28,999 bases of DNA from DAOQAK01 sp043801235 (GTDB lineage: Bacteria; Bacteroidota; Bacteroidia; Bacteroidales; CG2-30-32-10). Every line of letters begins with the position of its first letter. Within the stretch, counting starts at the first letter, position 1. The translations under genes and the position numbers were made by a program. Location of the stretch: contig JAZDMF010000071.1 in the NCBI GenBank assembly GCA_043801235.1, positions 1 through 28,999 of the forward strand. The letters are read 5' to 3'. Under the pieces are notes generated by a model, which saw nothing but the letters and a program-made list of their open reading frames with translations, did no database searches and had not been told where the DNA came from. Shown one piece after another: positions 15,221-23,155 of the stretch.

Positions 15221-15490
15221 TTATTTAAAATTATAATGTTTTCGAATTGGTTTTTTTACATCCCAAACGCATTTCAAGCCCTGTTCAAAAGTAACAAAAT
15301 CTCCGGCTTTCACAATATAACTTCCTTCGCTGCTTTCAACATTTACCTCGCCTTCAAGAATCAGGCATTCTTCATCGCTATCATAATACCAGTCGAAGCG
15401 CGAGATTTCTTTGGTCCATACGGGCCATGATTTGATATTGCGTTCAGCAATTTCTTTTTCCGATAGTTTTTCAATAATAACTTTTGCCAT
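15221..15490 (-). CDS. Small cupin-domain protein
   Basis: I prefer the ATG at 15490 (89 residues, MAKVIIEKL) over the ATG two codons upstream (15496), though either is possible. The protein is one short cupin barrel of the EutQ-like (Cupin_3) type. FDWYYDSDEECLILEGEV is cupin motif 1 and VKAGDFVTFEQGLKCVWDV is motif 2, with the Glu of EECLILEGE conserved. The classic histidines of metal-binding cupins are not present, so metal binding is doubtful. Substrate is unknown. A TATTTTTG -7 box lies just upstream. Confidence 0.85.
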   Translation of the reverse strand: MAKVIIEKLSEKEIAERNIKSWPVWTKEISRFDWYYDSDEECLILEGEVNVESSEGSYIVKAGDFVTFEQGLKCVWDVKKPIRKHYNFK

Positions 15491-15510
15491 AATCATTTCT
15501 TTTCAATCTT

Positions 15511-15518
15511 CAAAAATA
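15511..15518 (-). promoter_or_regulatory. -7 box for the cupin-lipoprotein pair
   Basis: The minus strand reads TATTTTTG, matching TAnnTTTG, 20 bp before the ATG at 15490. No TTTG -33 box at normal spacing is seen. Confidence 0.4.
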
Positions 15519-15557
15519 ATGTAAATTTACCACCTGTAAAAAAAACAAAAAAAACTT

Positions 15558-16265
15558 ATGGAATTAGGACTGCTTCACCTGGCTATTGCCCCCGGCATAG
15601 CCATAGTATTATTCATTTATTTCAGGGATAAATATGAAAAAGAACCTTTCTGGTTGCTGCTGACATGTTTTTTCCTCGGTGCTCTCACCATCATTCCTCC
15701 CATTTTTATTGAAATGGCTGGAGACCACTTCAGTCCTGACTCTCACCCCAGTTCATTTGGTATTCTGATATACGCATTTCTTTTTGTCGGCTTAAGTGAA
15801 GAGTTGTCAAAATTCCTCTTGTTAAGGTCCTTTCCATACAACACCCGGCACTTCAACGAACCTTTCGATGGCATCGTGTATTCTGTTGTGATTTCAATGG
15901 GATTTGCCACAGCGGAAAATATTTTTTACGTCTTTCAAAACGGTGTAGGGACCGGCTTGCTTCGAATGTTTACAGCTGTTCCGGGTCATGCCGCTTTTGG
16001 AGTGCTCATGGGATTTTTTGTCGGTCTTTCAAAATTCAAGAAGCATAATTTCGGTTTATTATTAACCGGTGTAATTGCTGCAACTACAGCCCATGGGTTT
16101 TATGATTATTTCCTTTTCCAGAAGGATGTTGAAGGACTTCAAATTCTTGCTTTTGTCTGCCTCGCTTTGGCAATTATCTTATCCTTCAGGGCCATGCGTA
16201 TCCACAAAAGGATTTCTCCTTTTAATCCTGATAATAAACCGAATATTCCAACAAATGCCGGTTGA
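15558..16265 (+). CDS. prsW: PrsW-family intramembrane metalloprotease
   Basis: This 235-residue protein has about seven to eight transmembrane helices. The conserved PrsW motifs are all present: Glu81-Glu82-x-x-Lys85 (SEELSK), FATAEN (Glu120, Asn121), VPGHAAFG (His144), and HGFYDYF (His179, Asp183). These are the presumed metal-binding and catalytic residues of the family, which belongs to the CPBP/glutamic-type intramembrane protease superfamily. In Bacillus, PrsW cuts the anti-sigma factor RsiW; no anti-sigma gene is visible in this window, so the substrate is unknown. The ATG at 15558 lies 18 bp after a short A-rich stretch. No terminator follows. Confidence 0.93.
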   Translation: MELGLLHLAIAPGIAIVLFIYFRDKYEKEPFWLLLTCFFLGALTIIPPIFIEMAGDHFSPDSHPSSFGILIYAFLFVGLSEELSKFLLLRSFPYNTRHFNEPFDGIVYSVVISMGFATAENIFYVFQNGVGTGLLRMFTAVPGHAAFGVLMGFFVGLSKFKKHNFGLLLTGVIAATTAHGFYDYFLFQKDVEGLQILAFVCLALAIILSFRAMRIHKRISPFNPDNKPNIPTNAG

Positions 16266-16413
16266 AAACATGTTGATGCCAGGTGCCAGAAGTCTTTGTC
16301 AAATGTCTGATGTTAATTGTTGTATAATTTTCCATTTGACTTTTGACATGAATCATCTTACTTTTGACATATTATTCTAAAAAATTTTCGGATAATTCAT
16401 TTGGGAATCATAT

Positions 16414-16421
16414 TATATTTG
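16414..16421 (+). promoter_or_regulatory. -7 box upstream of the TonB-receptor gene
   Basis: TATATTTG fully matches TAnnTTTG. It lies 228 bp before the receptor ATG, so a transcript from it would carry a long foldable leader. A good -33 element is not seen (TTTC at 16386-16389 is 24 bp away). Confidence 0.4.
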
Positions 16422-16451
16422 TACTTCTTTACCTAAAACGAAAAAGTATGA

Positions 16452-16534
16452 AATATCCATGCAAAAAAATATTTTTATCGGTTATGAATAGAATTATAAA
16501 AAGATTTTTTATAATAGCCTTCAGCATGGATATT
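16452..16534. repeat. Nested inverted repeats in the TonB-receptor upstream region
   Basis: AATATCCATGC (16452-16462) and GCATGGATATT (16524-16534) are a perfect 11-bp inverted repeat. Within the 61-bp loop, ATTATAAAAA (16493-16502) and TTTTTATAAT (16506-16515) form a perfect 10-bp hairpin with a 3-nt loop. This could fold as a leader RNA or be the remains of a small palindromic mobile element. Confidence 0.6.
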
Positions 16535-16569
16535 CACGAGCAAGCTTGTGTTGCGGTTGCGGGAGCGAG

Positions 16570-16590
16570 CCTGCCTTGCCGGCAGGCAGG
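16570..16590. repeat. GC-rich REP-like palindrome, copy C
   Basis: CCTGCC (16570-16575) and GGCAGG (16585-16590) flank a centre containing GCCGGC. Same family as 7816-7835 and 14023-14043. The surrounding 40 bp are also much more GC-rich than the neighbourhood. Confidence 0.7.
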
Positions 16591-16649
16591 TAACAAAGAA
16601 TCATTTTTTCAAATACTCTGAATTATAACATAAACAAAATTATATCCGG

Positions 16650-18962
16650 ATGAAAAAGTTTTACCTAACATTTTTATTCTTTTCGTTATCAATGCTGATT
16701 TTTGCTCAGAAAGCAACGATAACAGGCAAAGTTATAGATTCACAAACCAAGGAAGCGCTTATTGGTGTAGCTGTTGTTGCTGATGACAAGAATGGCATTA
16801 CCACCGATATTCATGGAAGCTATGTGCTTTATCTTGATGCCGGCGCGTATAAAATTTCTTACAAATTTATCGGATATGCCGGAGAAACAAGGGAGCTGAC
16901 TTTAAAGGCCGATGCCATCGAAACAATAAACATCAGCCTTGTGCCTTCATCAAGCATGCTGGATGAAATGGTTGTCAGCGCCGGAAAATTTGAGCAGAAA
17001 CTTTCCGATGTTACTGTGTCCATTCAAATCATCAAACCCAGCATGATTGAAAACACAAATACGAATTCTATCGAGCAAATTATTGATAAAACTCCCGGTG
17101 TTACGATAATGGATGATCAGGCAAGCATAAGGGGCGGAAGCGGATACAGCTATGGTGCAGGAAGCCGCGTGTTGCTTCTGGTTGATGACCTTCCCATGTT
17201 ATCAGGCGATGCGGGTGATGTGAAATGGAATTTTGCACCGGTTGAAAACATAGAACAGATTGAAGTGATCAAAGGTGCTGCATCAGCATTGTATGGTTCG
17301 TCTGCATTGAACGGAATTATTAATATCAGAACCTCGTATCCGGGGAACACACCCAGAACAAAAATTATTTTTAACAGCGGCTTGTATAACAATCCCCGGC
17401 GAAAAGAAATAATATGGTGGGGTAGCGCACAGCCTGTTTTTGCGGGAACTCAGTTTCTGCATTCACGGAAAATAGGAAACTTTGACCTGACCATAGGCGC
17501 AAACCTATTTTCGGATCAGGGATATCGACTGAAAGATGATGAACAACGATACAGAATCAATATTAATACCCGTTACCGTGATAAAAAGATTGAAGGTTTG
17601 TCATACGGCATCAATGCGAACACCATGAATGTGAAAGGAAATGAATTTTTATTATGGAAAGATGCCGATTCCGGAGCTTACAGACCTTCCGATTCCTGGA
17701 CACAGGAAATCAACAACAGCCGTATGAACATTGACCCCTACATTGTTTATTTTAACGAAGAAGGAAACAGGCACAGCCTGAGAACAAGATTTTACCAGAT
17801 AAACAATAAAAATAATACTGAACAGTCTTCACGTTCTTACCTGTATTACGGAGAATATCAGTTTCAGCGGCACTTCAAGAAAGACCTTACGTTAACCACG
17901 GGTCTTACAGGCACATATAATTACGCCATTGCCGACATTTACGGTACTGACAATCATTATGCAGCCAGCGGAGGAGCTTTTGTCCAGACGGATAAGAAAA
18001 TTAAACTGCTGACAATTTCGTTTGGAGCACGCTACGAAATATTTAAAATGGATGATGATTATGACAATTCAAAGCCTGTTTTTCGCACAGGACTTAATTA
18101 TCAGATAGCCAAGGCAACATTCATCAGAGGTTCATTCGGACAGGGTTTCCGTTATCCTGCAATAGCAGAAAAATATATTTCGACTACAGCCGGGTCCCTG
18201 AAAATTTTTCCTAACGATACGCTTCGTCCCGAAAAAGGATGGAGTGCAGAACTTGGCATAAAGCAAGGGTTCAGGGTAAGCAAATGGTACGGCTACCTTG
18301 ACATTGCAGGTTTCTGGACACAGTATCATGATATGATTGAATTCACTTTTGGGGAATATGTTCCCGACTCCATACCTAATCCTACGCTGGAGGACCAGTT
18401 TAATTATTTGGGCTTTAAAGCTTACAATATCAGCAATGCTCAAATTAACGGATTTGATGTGACAATTATGGGACAGGGAAAATTTTTCGGACTTCCTGCA
18501 ACATTGCTCCTTGGCTATACTTACACGAATCCTATTGATCTTGATGTGAACAGGGATTCGCTGAAGAGCACCAACGACAATATTTTAAAATACCGATATT
18601 ATCATTCGGCAAAAGGTGATTTTGAAGTTGAATACAAAAAAGTAGCTATCGGCGTTTCATTCGATTATCACAGTTTCATGATAAATATTGACAAAGCTTT
18701 TGAAGACCCTATAACTATTAACGGATATCCTCTTATACAGCAGAATGGCGATACACTTTTTTTCCTGCCTGGTTTAAAACAGTACAGAAACCAGCACCAT
18801 ACAGGCGATGCAATTTTTGATTGCAGGATATCACTACAGGTAACTGAAACATCAAAATTATCGCTGATCGTGAAAAATATTTCAAACAGGGAATACATGA
18901 TACGCCCCGGCGATATACAACCTCCGCGCAGCTTTGCTTTGCAGTATGCTTTGAAATTTTAA
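16650..18962 (+). CDS. TonB-dependent outer-membrane receptor
   Basis: This 770-residue protein has a signal peptide (residues 1 to about 19), then a carboxypeptidase-regulatory-like beta-sandwich typical of Bacteroidota receptors (about 22-107, ATITGKVIDSQTKEALIGV). The plug domain follows (about 115-225, with IRGGSGYSYGAGSRVLLLVDDLP and IEVIKGAASALYGSSALNG), then a 22-stranded barrel that ends in an aromatic terminus (FALQYALKF). It lacks a SusD partner, so it is not a glycan SusCD pair; metal chelates, heme or a vitamin are possible cargos. I see no cobalamin riboswitch upstream. The glycosyltransferase gene begins 8 bp after its stop. Confidence 0.94.
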   Translation: MKKFYLTFLFFSLSMLIFAQKATITGKVIDSQTKEALIGVAVVADDKNGITTDIHGSYVLYLDAGAYKISYKFIGYAGETRELTLKADAIETINISLVPSSSMLDEMVVSAGKFEQKLSDVTVSIQIIKPSMIENTNTNSIEQIIDKTPGVTIMDDQASIRGGSGYSYGAGSRVLLLVDDLPMLSGDAGDVKWNFAPVENIEQIEVIKGAASALYGSSALNGIINIRTSYPGNTPRTKIIFNSGLYNNPRRKEIIWWGSAQPVFAGTQFLHSRKIGNFDLTIGANLFSDQGYRLKDDEQRYRININTRYRDKKIEGLSYGINANTMNVKGNEFLLWKDADSGAYRPSDSWTQEINNSRMNIDPYIVYFNEEGNRHSLRTRFYQINNKNNTEQSSRSYLYYGEYQFQRHFKKDLTLTTGLTGTYNYAIADIYGTDNHYAASGGAFVQTDKKIKLLTISFGARYEIFKMDDDYDNSKPVFRTGLNYQIAKATFIRGSFGQGFRYPAIAEKYISTTAGSLKIFPNDTLRPEKGWSAELGIKQGFRVSKWYGYLDIAGFWTQYHDMIEFTFGEYVPDSIPNPTLEDQFNYLGFKAYNISNAQINGFDVTIMGQGKFFGLPATLLLGYTYTNPIDLDVNRDSLKSTNDNILKYRYYHSAKGDFEVEYKKVAIGVSFDYHSFMINIDKAFEDPITINGYPLIQQNGDTLFFLPGLKQYRNQHHTGDAIFDCRISLQVTETSKLSLIVKNISNREYMIRPGDIQPPRSFALQYALKF

Positions 18963-18970
18963 TTTTATAT

Positions 18971-20068
18971 TTGAACACTTCTGTAAAAAAAAATATTCTT
19001 ATTTGCCCGCTCGACTGGGGGCTGGGGCATGCCACACGCTGCGTTCCGATAATCCGTGAATTCATGGAGAAAGGCGCAAACGTGATTCTTGCAGCAAGCA
19101 ACAGGCCGCTGGCTTTCCTGAAAAAAGAATTTCCGGACCTTGCTTTTATTGATTTCCCGGGCTATAACATAAGATATCCCAGAAACAGCAGCATGGCTTT
19201 TTCCATGCTTCGCTCGGCGCTCCGCATAACAAAAGCAATAAGGGGGGAAAGAAAATTGCTGGATAAAATTATCAGGGAAAATAAAATTGATATTGTTGTA
19301 TCCGACAACCGTTTTGGATTGTACAATAAAAAAGCGTACTGTATTTATATGACTCATCAGGTGATGATAAAATGCCCTCCATCGCTTACGTTCCTTGAAT
19401 ATTTTTTATACAGAAAACACCGGTCGTACATTACAAAATACAATGAATGCTGGATTCCCGATTTTGAGGAAGGCATGAGTCTTTCCGGCATCCTTTCGCA
19501 CAAATATGCTGCGCACAAAAACACTTTTTTCGTTGGGCCTCTCAGCAGGTTCAGCCCGATAACAAATGAAGAAAAAAAGACGGACAAGATCTGCGATGTT
19601 ATGGTAATATTATCAGGCCCCGAGCCGCAGCGGACCATCTTTGAAGCTATCGTAATTAATCAGGCGCTTTCCATAAAGAAACTGAAATTACTTATAGTCA
19701 GGGGCATAACAGAAGATGAATGCGAAAGCAGGTATACAGAAAATGTCCGGATGATCTCGCACCTTGAAACCGTTGCTATGCGAAAAGCCATTATTGAATC
19801 AGAGCTGGTAATCTGCAGGCCGGGTTATTCAAGCATTATGGACCTTGCCCTGCTGAACAAAAAAGCAGTATTTGTGCCCACTCCCGGGCAAACCGAGCAG
19901 GAATACCTTGCCAAATTTTATTATCAAAGGAACTTATTCTTTTATATGAAACAAAAAAAGTTTCATCTTGAAGAATGCATCATAAAATCCGATTTCTACC
20001 AGGGCATGAGCATTAAAACAAACTTATCTCAGCTGTCGGAAAGAATTAATTTTTTGCTCGAACGCTGA
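18971..20068 (+). CDS. Glycosyltransferase, MurG-like (GT-B fold)
   Basis: This 365-residue protein has the N-terminal PLDWGLGHATRCVPIIREF segment (about residues 13-31), with the GLGH loop seen in GT-B transferases. The C-terminal half has the donor-binding region CRPGYSSIMDLALLNKKAVF (about 281-300) and PTPGQTEQEYLA. It resembles the glycosyltransferase-28 C-terminal fold; acceptor and donor sugars are unknown. The start is a TTG at 18971: no in-frame ATG occurs before the conserved N-terminal motif, and the reading frame opens 8 bp after the receptor stop. This suggests coupled translation. The neighbouring GtrA gene fits envelope glycan work. Confidence 0.85.
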   Translation: MNTSVKKNILICPLDWGLGHATRCVPIIREFMEKGANVILAASNRPLAFLKKEFPDLAFIDFPGYNIRYPRNSSMAFSMLRSALRITKAIRGERKLLDKIIRENKIDIVVSDNRFGLYNKKAYCIYMTHQVMIKCPPSLTFLEYFLYRKHRSYITKYNECWIPDFEEGMSLSGILSHKYAAHKNTFFVGPLSRFSPITNEEKKTDKICDVMVILSGPEPQRTIFEAIVINQALSIKKLKLLIVRGITEDECESRYTENVRMISHLETVAMRKAIIESELVICRPGYSSIMDLALLNKKAVFVPTPGQTEQEYLAKFYYQRNLFFYMKQKKFHLEECIIKSDFYQGMSIKTNLSQLSERINFLLER

Positions 20069-20084
20069 GTTTTTCCCATCTTTG
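20053..20084 (+). promoter_or_regulatory. Candidate promoter for the gtrA-family gene
   Basis: TTTG (20053-20056), a 20-bp spacer, and CATCTTTG (20077-20084) match the Bacteroidota promoter with one mismatch (C for T). The -33 element lies within the end of the glycosyltransferase gene. Confidence 0.45.
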
Positions 20085-20101
20085 CTCCTCAATAATATAT
20101 C

Positions 20102-20497
20102 ATGCGGTTTTTTCTTTCCGGCGATAATCTTTATAAATTTCTGAAATTCGGAATTGTCGGCCTTTCAGGGATGGCTATCGACTTCTCTCTTACATGGTTT
20201 TTCAAAGAGAAAGTAAAAATTCAGAAATATTATGCCAATGCCATCGGTTTTTGTGCAGCAGCAACCACCAACTTTTTCCTGAACAGGAACTGGACCTTTC
20301 ACAGCAGCGATCCCGCCATTACTTTCCAGTATTTTAAATTTTTTATTGTGAGCTTAATCGGGCTTGGAATAAACACTTTTGTACTGTGGGTGCTTGTGAG
20401 CAAATACAAAAAGAATTTTTACCTGTCAAAACTTTTCGCTATAGGTGTGGTGATGATATGGAATTTTTTTGTGAACATGTATTTTACTTTTCAGTAA
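20102..20497 (+). CDS. GtrA-family membrane protein
   Basis: This 131-residue protein has four transmembrane helices and the GtrA pattern: FLKFGIVGLSGMAIDFSLTWF at the N-terminus, NAIGFCAAATTNFFLNRNWTF in the middle, and a final MIWNFFVNMYFTF. GtrA proteins act in the translocation of lipid-linked sugars (undecaprenyl-phosphate glucose in Shigella phage O-antigen modification) across the inner membrane. The adjacent glycosyltransferase, 33 bp upstream, may provide or use the sugar lipid. The protein is slightly shorter than most relatives but complete in helices. Confidence 0.92.
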   Translation: MRFFLSGDNLYKFLKFGIVGLSGMAIDFSLTWFFKEKVKIQKYYANAIGFCAAATTNFFLNRNWTFHSSDPAITFQYFKFFIVSLIGLGINTFVLWVLVSKYKKNFYLSKLFAIGVVMIWNFFVNMYFTFQ

Positions 20498-20785
20498 AGA
20501 GAATTTATGTGAACATTGAAAAGTGGGTGAAGACGGGGAAGGTGATGGTTTACTGAAATAATGTAAAATTGATGATGGAAAATGTATAATGTAAAATTGA
20601 AACTTGTTGCAATTCATAGAAACCAAATGACAAGGAATGACGATTGATGATTAACGATTTCTGATTACTTTAACTACTGACGAATTTTAGATTTGGGGCT
20701 TGAAGCTTGGGTTTTGAATGAAAGGGAGGGTGATGGTTCAATAATGCAGAATGCAAATTTTAAAATACAAAAAATAATACTGCAA
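20498..20785. other. 288-bp intergenic region with short direct repeats
   Basis: No gene or terminator is seen. TAATGTAAAATTGA occurs at 20559-20572 and again at 20587-20600. GGTGATGGTT occurs at 20541-20550, and a closely related GGTGATGGTTCA near 20729-20740. The composition looks like degenerate sequence. Confidence 0.55.
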
Positions 20786-21274
20786 TTATTTTCTAAGATT
20801 ATCCGCTTTAAAACTTAGCGGAAGCAGGTCTTCCACTTTTTCAATTACAAGTAGTTTGCCTTTGTGTCCGGATAAAATGATTTTAATATTTTTTCCGTAA
20901 AGGTGTTCGTATTCGGAAAGCACCTGCCTGCAGGAACCGCAGGGAGTTACCGGGAAATCGACTTCAAACTCTTCGGCAAATGCGGTGATGGCAATCACTT
21001 CAATGGCAATGCCGGGATATTGTGCTGAAGCGGCAAATACGGCAACACGTTCGGCGCATAAACCCGAAGGGTAAGCTACATTTTCCTGGTTGCTGCCTTT
21101 TACGCAAACACTGTTGGCAAGCCTTACAGCCGCACCCACATGAAACTTAGAATACGGAGCATATGCCACTTTGGATGCTTCACCTGCAAGGCGCAACAGT
21201 TCCTGGTCAGCTTCCGGAAGTTCCTTTACCGAATCATGTTCGGTTATTATTATTTTATATTCTATCTTTTTCAA
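20786..21274 (-). CDS. cdd: Cytidine deaminase
   Basis: This 162-residue protein has the homotetrameric-type cytidine deaminase motifs: FHVGAAV (residues 44-50), Cys73-Ala-Glu75 (the proton-shuttling Glu) and Pro-Cys112-Gly-Ser-Cys115, giving the zinc ligands Cys73, Cys112 and Cys115. It deaminates cytidine and deoxycytidine to uridine forms in pyrimidine salvage. The N-terminal 20-25 residues (MKKIEYKIIITEHD) extend before the core, which is common in this phylum. The gene stands alone, with AT-rich repeats upstream (21322-21409). No clear promoter box was found. Confidence 0.96.
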   Translation of the reverse strand: MKKIEYKIIITEHDSVKELPEADQELLRLAGEASKVAYAPYSKFHVGAAVRLANSVCVKGSNQENVAYPSGLCAERVAVFAASAQYPGIAIEVIAITAFAEEFEVDFPVTPCGSCRQVLSEYEHLYGKNIKIILSGHKGKLLVIEKVEDLLPLSFKADNLRK

Positions 21275-21321
21275 ATGTGCAGAATTTTGATTTGCTAAAT
21301 TACTACTTATACTTTATATGG

Positions 21322-21409
21322 ATAAATTGTTACATTGCTTTATTGTTAAATTGCTGTTTTCTATTGTAATGATTTTAGCAATTAAGCAATATGATAATTA
21401 AACAATATT
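21322..21409. repeat. AT-rich repeat, copy 1 (downstream of the O-antigen ligase gene)
   Basis: This stretch carries ATTGTTAAATTG (21342-21353), AGCAATT (21377-21383), GCAAT (21386-21390) and AAACAATATT (21400-21409). The same blocks in the same order recur at 23033-23109. The halves are partly inverted copies of each other (ATTGCTT against AAGCAAT). It separates cdd from the O-antigen ligase gene. Confidence 0.55.
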
Positions 21410-21411
21410 TA

Positions 21412-22983
21412 TCAGCCTGGTTTTTCCGTGATTTCCTTTCTTCCAAGCAAAAGCAATGCATTAAAGAATGCGTAAAACGTTAGCCCAGCCTGCGATTCAA
21501 TAGTGTCTTCGGTAAGCAGGGAGCAGAAAAGTATTATAAAAAAAATAATGTAATAAAAATCCGTCCTGTGTTTTCTTACGAACAACGGGTAAAATAAAAT
21601 AAACGAAAACCACAGTATTCCCGGAATTCCGAAACCCACGCCCAACGATAAAAACTGGTTGTGCGCCTTCAGCCTCCACCTCATGCTGAGTTTCGATTTC
21701 ATTTCATCGTACTGCTGCGCGAAAGCGATATTCATGTCGCCTGTTCCCACACCGAACAAGGGGTGTTTCCGTATAATTTCGAAGGCCGCCCTCCAGTACT
21801 CAAGGCGCATTACCAAACTGTGACCGTTCGGATCATCCGTTTCATTGTAATTTTTAAATTCCCATAATGTTTCGTAAATACGCGCCTGCAGCGAATGCAT
21901 ATTCATTAAATTTACATCGGCAATACCTTCCTCTATGGCTTTCACTTCATCGCTGCCCAGGTTTGCAACACCTGCCGAATCCTTTCGCAGCCCTTTGGAA
22001 GCAAGAAAACGTATGAGCGTATATTTTATATTGTTCCCCCGCAGGTCAGTACTGTCATAATTAATTTTGCTCCGGTTGTTCCATTCTTTTTGCATCTCCT
22101 CATGGCAAATATACCTCGATACATAATTTCCGTTCTCCACATCGTTATCAAGTGTATTGTGAGTATATGCGTGGCCACCTGGGGTAAATAATTCCAGCAC
22201 GGTGTCTTCCTTTACTGTGTACGTAAAATATTTATTATACATATGAAGCACGTATATAAATATGATAACCGGTATAAGAATAATAACAGAAACCAATGCA
22301 ACCCGAACAATAATTTTCTTTATGCGCGATAAATAAATAAGGATAAGAACGAACGTGCATACAATAATTAATAAAGGCCCGGTGAAGGATTCAAGAATAA
22401 TCAGAAAATACACGAACCATAATATCAGTATAACAAATGCAATTTTCAGATTCTTTCCAATTTCCTTATCCGATAAAATAAATTTCAGAAGAAAGAAAAC
22501 GGATATGCATATCATAAGGCTTATCCGCAGATGCGATACAAAAACACATATATCGCGTATGTTTTGATAATCATGGGTAATGTAGTTATAAAAAGCATGA
22601 AGCGAAGATGCAAGCAGTCCTAATGATAAAACAATAATAAAAATCCGGAATTTTTTATGATTCAGCGGTTCGGATGTTGCAATAATCAGGGGCAAAATCA
22701 GCATAGGGAGCTTTACCTTCAGGTCTTTCAGCGCATAGTCAAAATCGACGGTATAAATAAGGCCTATGCAATGCAATACATAAAGCGAACATAAAATAAG
22801 AGCCGTGCGGTTCCGGAAAAAGCTTTGGAACTTCCATGAAATACGCCATTCTATCAACCAGTTACCCACCAGCAGCATCTGGGCTATGCTCATTCCTGCT
22901 TTGGAAAGAGGCATGCTTGCTGCAAGCAGACAAAGCCCGATGAAATATACATCTGTACTTTTTATTTTAATGCCATACGTCAT
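21412..22983 (-). CDS. O-antigen ligase/polymerase-family membrane protein
   Basis: This 523-residue protein has about ten to twelve transmembrane helices and a large hydrophilic loop, roughly residues 245-430, before the last helices. The loop ends in HPLFGVGTGDMN and the adjacent AHNQFLSLGVGFGIPG contains the conserved His-Asn of the Wzy_C/WaaL-like ligase domain. Such proteins transfer or polymerise lipid-linked glycans in the periplasm. Which of the two it is cannot be decided from sequence. It is flanked on both sides by related AT-rich repeats (21322-21409, 23033-23109). The initiating Met gives MTYGIKIKSTDVYFIGLCL, a plausible first helix. Confidence 0.86.
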   Translation of the reverse strand: MTYGIKIKSTDVYFIGLCLLAASMPLSKAGMSIAQMLLVGNWLIEWRISWKFQSFFRNRTALILCSLYVLHCIGLIYTVDFDYALKDLKVKLPMLILPLIIATSEPLNHKKFRIFIIVLSLGLLASSLHAFYNYITHDYQNIRDICVFVSHLRISLMICISVFFLLKFILSDKEIGKNLKIAFVILILWFVYFLIILESFTGPLLIIVCTFVLILIYLSRIKKIIVRVALVSVIILIPVIIFIYVLHMYNKYFTYTVKEDTVLELFTPGGHAYTHNTLDNDVENGNYVSRYICHEEMQKEWNNRSKINYDSTDLRGNNIKYTLIRFLASKGLRKDSAGVANLGSDEVKAIEEGIADVNLMNMHSLQARIYETLWEFKNYNETDDPNGHSLVMRLEYWRAAFEIIRKHPLFGVGTGDMNIAFAQQYDEMKSKLSMRWRLKAHNQFLSLGVGFGIPGILWFSFILFYPLFVRKHRTDFYYIIFFIILFCSLLTEDTIESQAGLTFYAFFNALLLLGRKEITEKPG

Positions 22984-23032
22984 CTTAAAGTGATAGATTC
23001 AGCAATATTCTATAAATGGCTATATTGCTTAT

Positions 23033-23109
23033 ATTGTTAAATTGTTGTTGATTTTCTTTACATATAATAGGTTGTTTGAATAATAGCAATTGGGCAATAA
23101 AACAATATT
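23033..23109. repeat. AT-rich repeat, copy 2 (upstream of the O-antigen ligase gene)
   Basis: ATTGTTAAATTG (23033-23044), AGCAATT (23085-23091), GCAAT (23094-23098) and AAACAATATT (23100-23109) repeat the order seen at 21342-21409. The interval between the blocks differs by several bases, so the copies have diverged. Confidence 0.55.
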
Positions 23110-23155
23110 ATTCTGCAAAATTTAATTTTTTAACCGTTTGCGGTATTAATTCAGC

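Larger units (their letters stand above)
16266..16649. other. 384-bp non-coding gap with repeats and foldable segments
   Basis: No convincing gene is here. It contains a direct repeat of ACTTTTGACAT (16339-16349 and 16360-16370), a TATATTTG promoter-like box (16414-16421), nested inverted repeats (16452-16534), and a GC-rich palindrome (16570-16590). The TonB-receptor gene follows. A 57-codon frame from 16448 exists but is interrupted by the palindrome sequence and is probably not translated. Confidence 0.6.

Noticed and set aside
16364..16621. 85-codon frame (or 57 codons from 16448) upstream of the TonB receptor
   Set aside because: Its C-terminal part is the translated palindrome (LPCRQAG), a frequent false peptide of this repeat type; the rest is made of inverted repeats.
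16266..16649. Cobalamin riboswitch upstream of the TonB receptor
   Set aside because: No B12-box-like conserved core was seen; the fold consists of simple inverted repeats.
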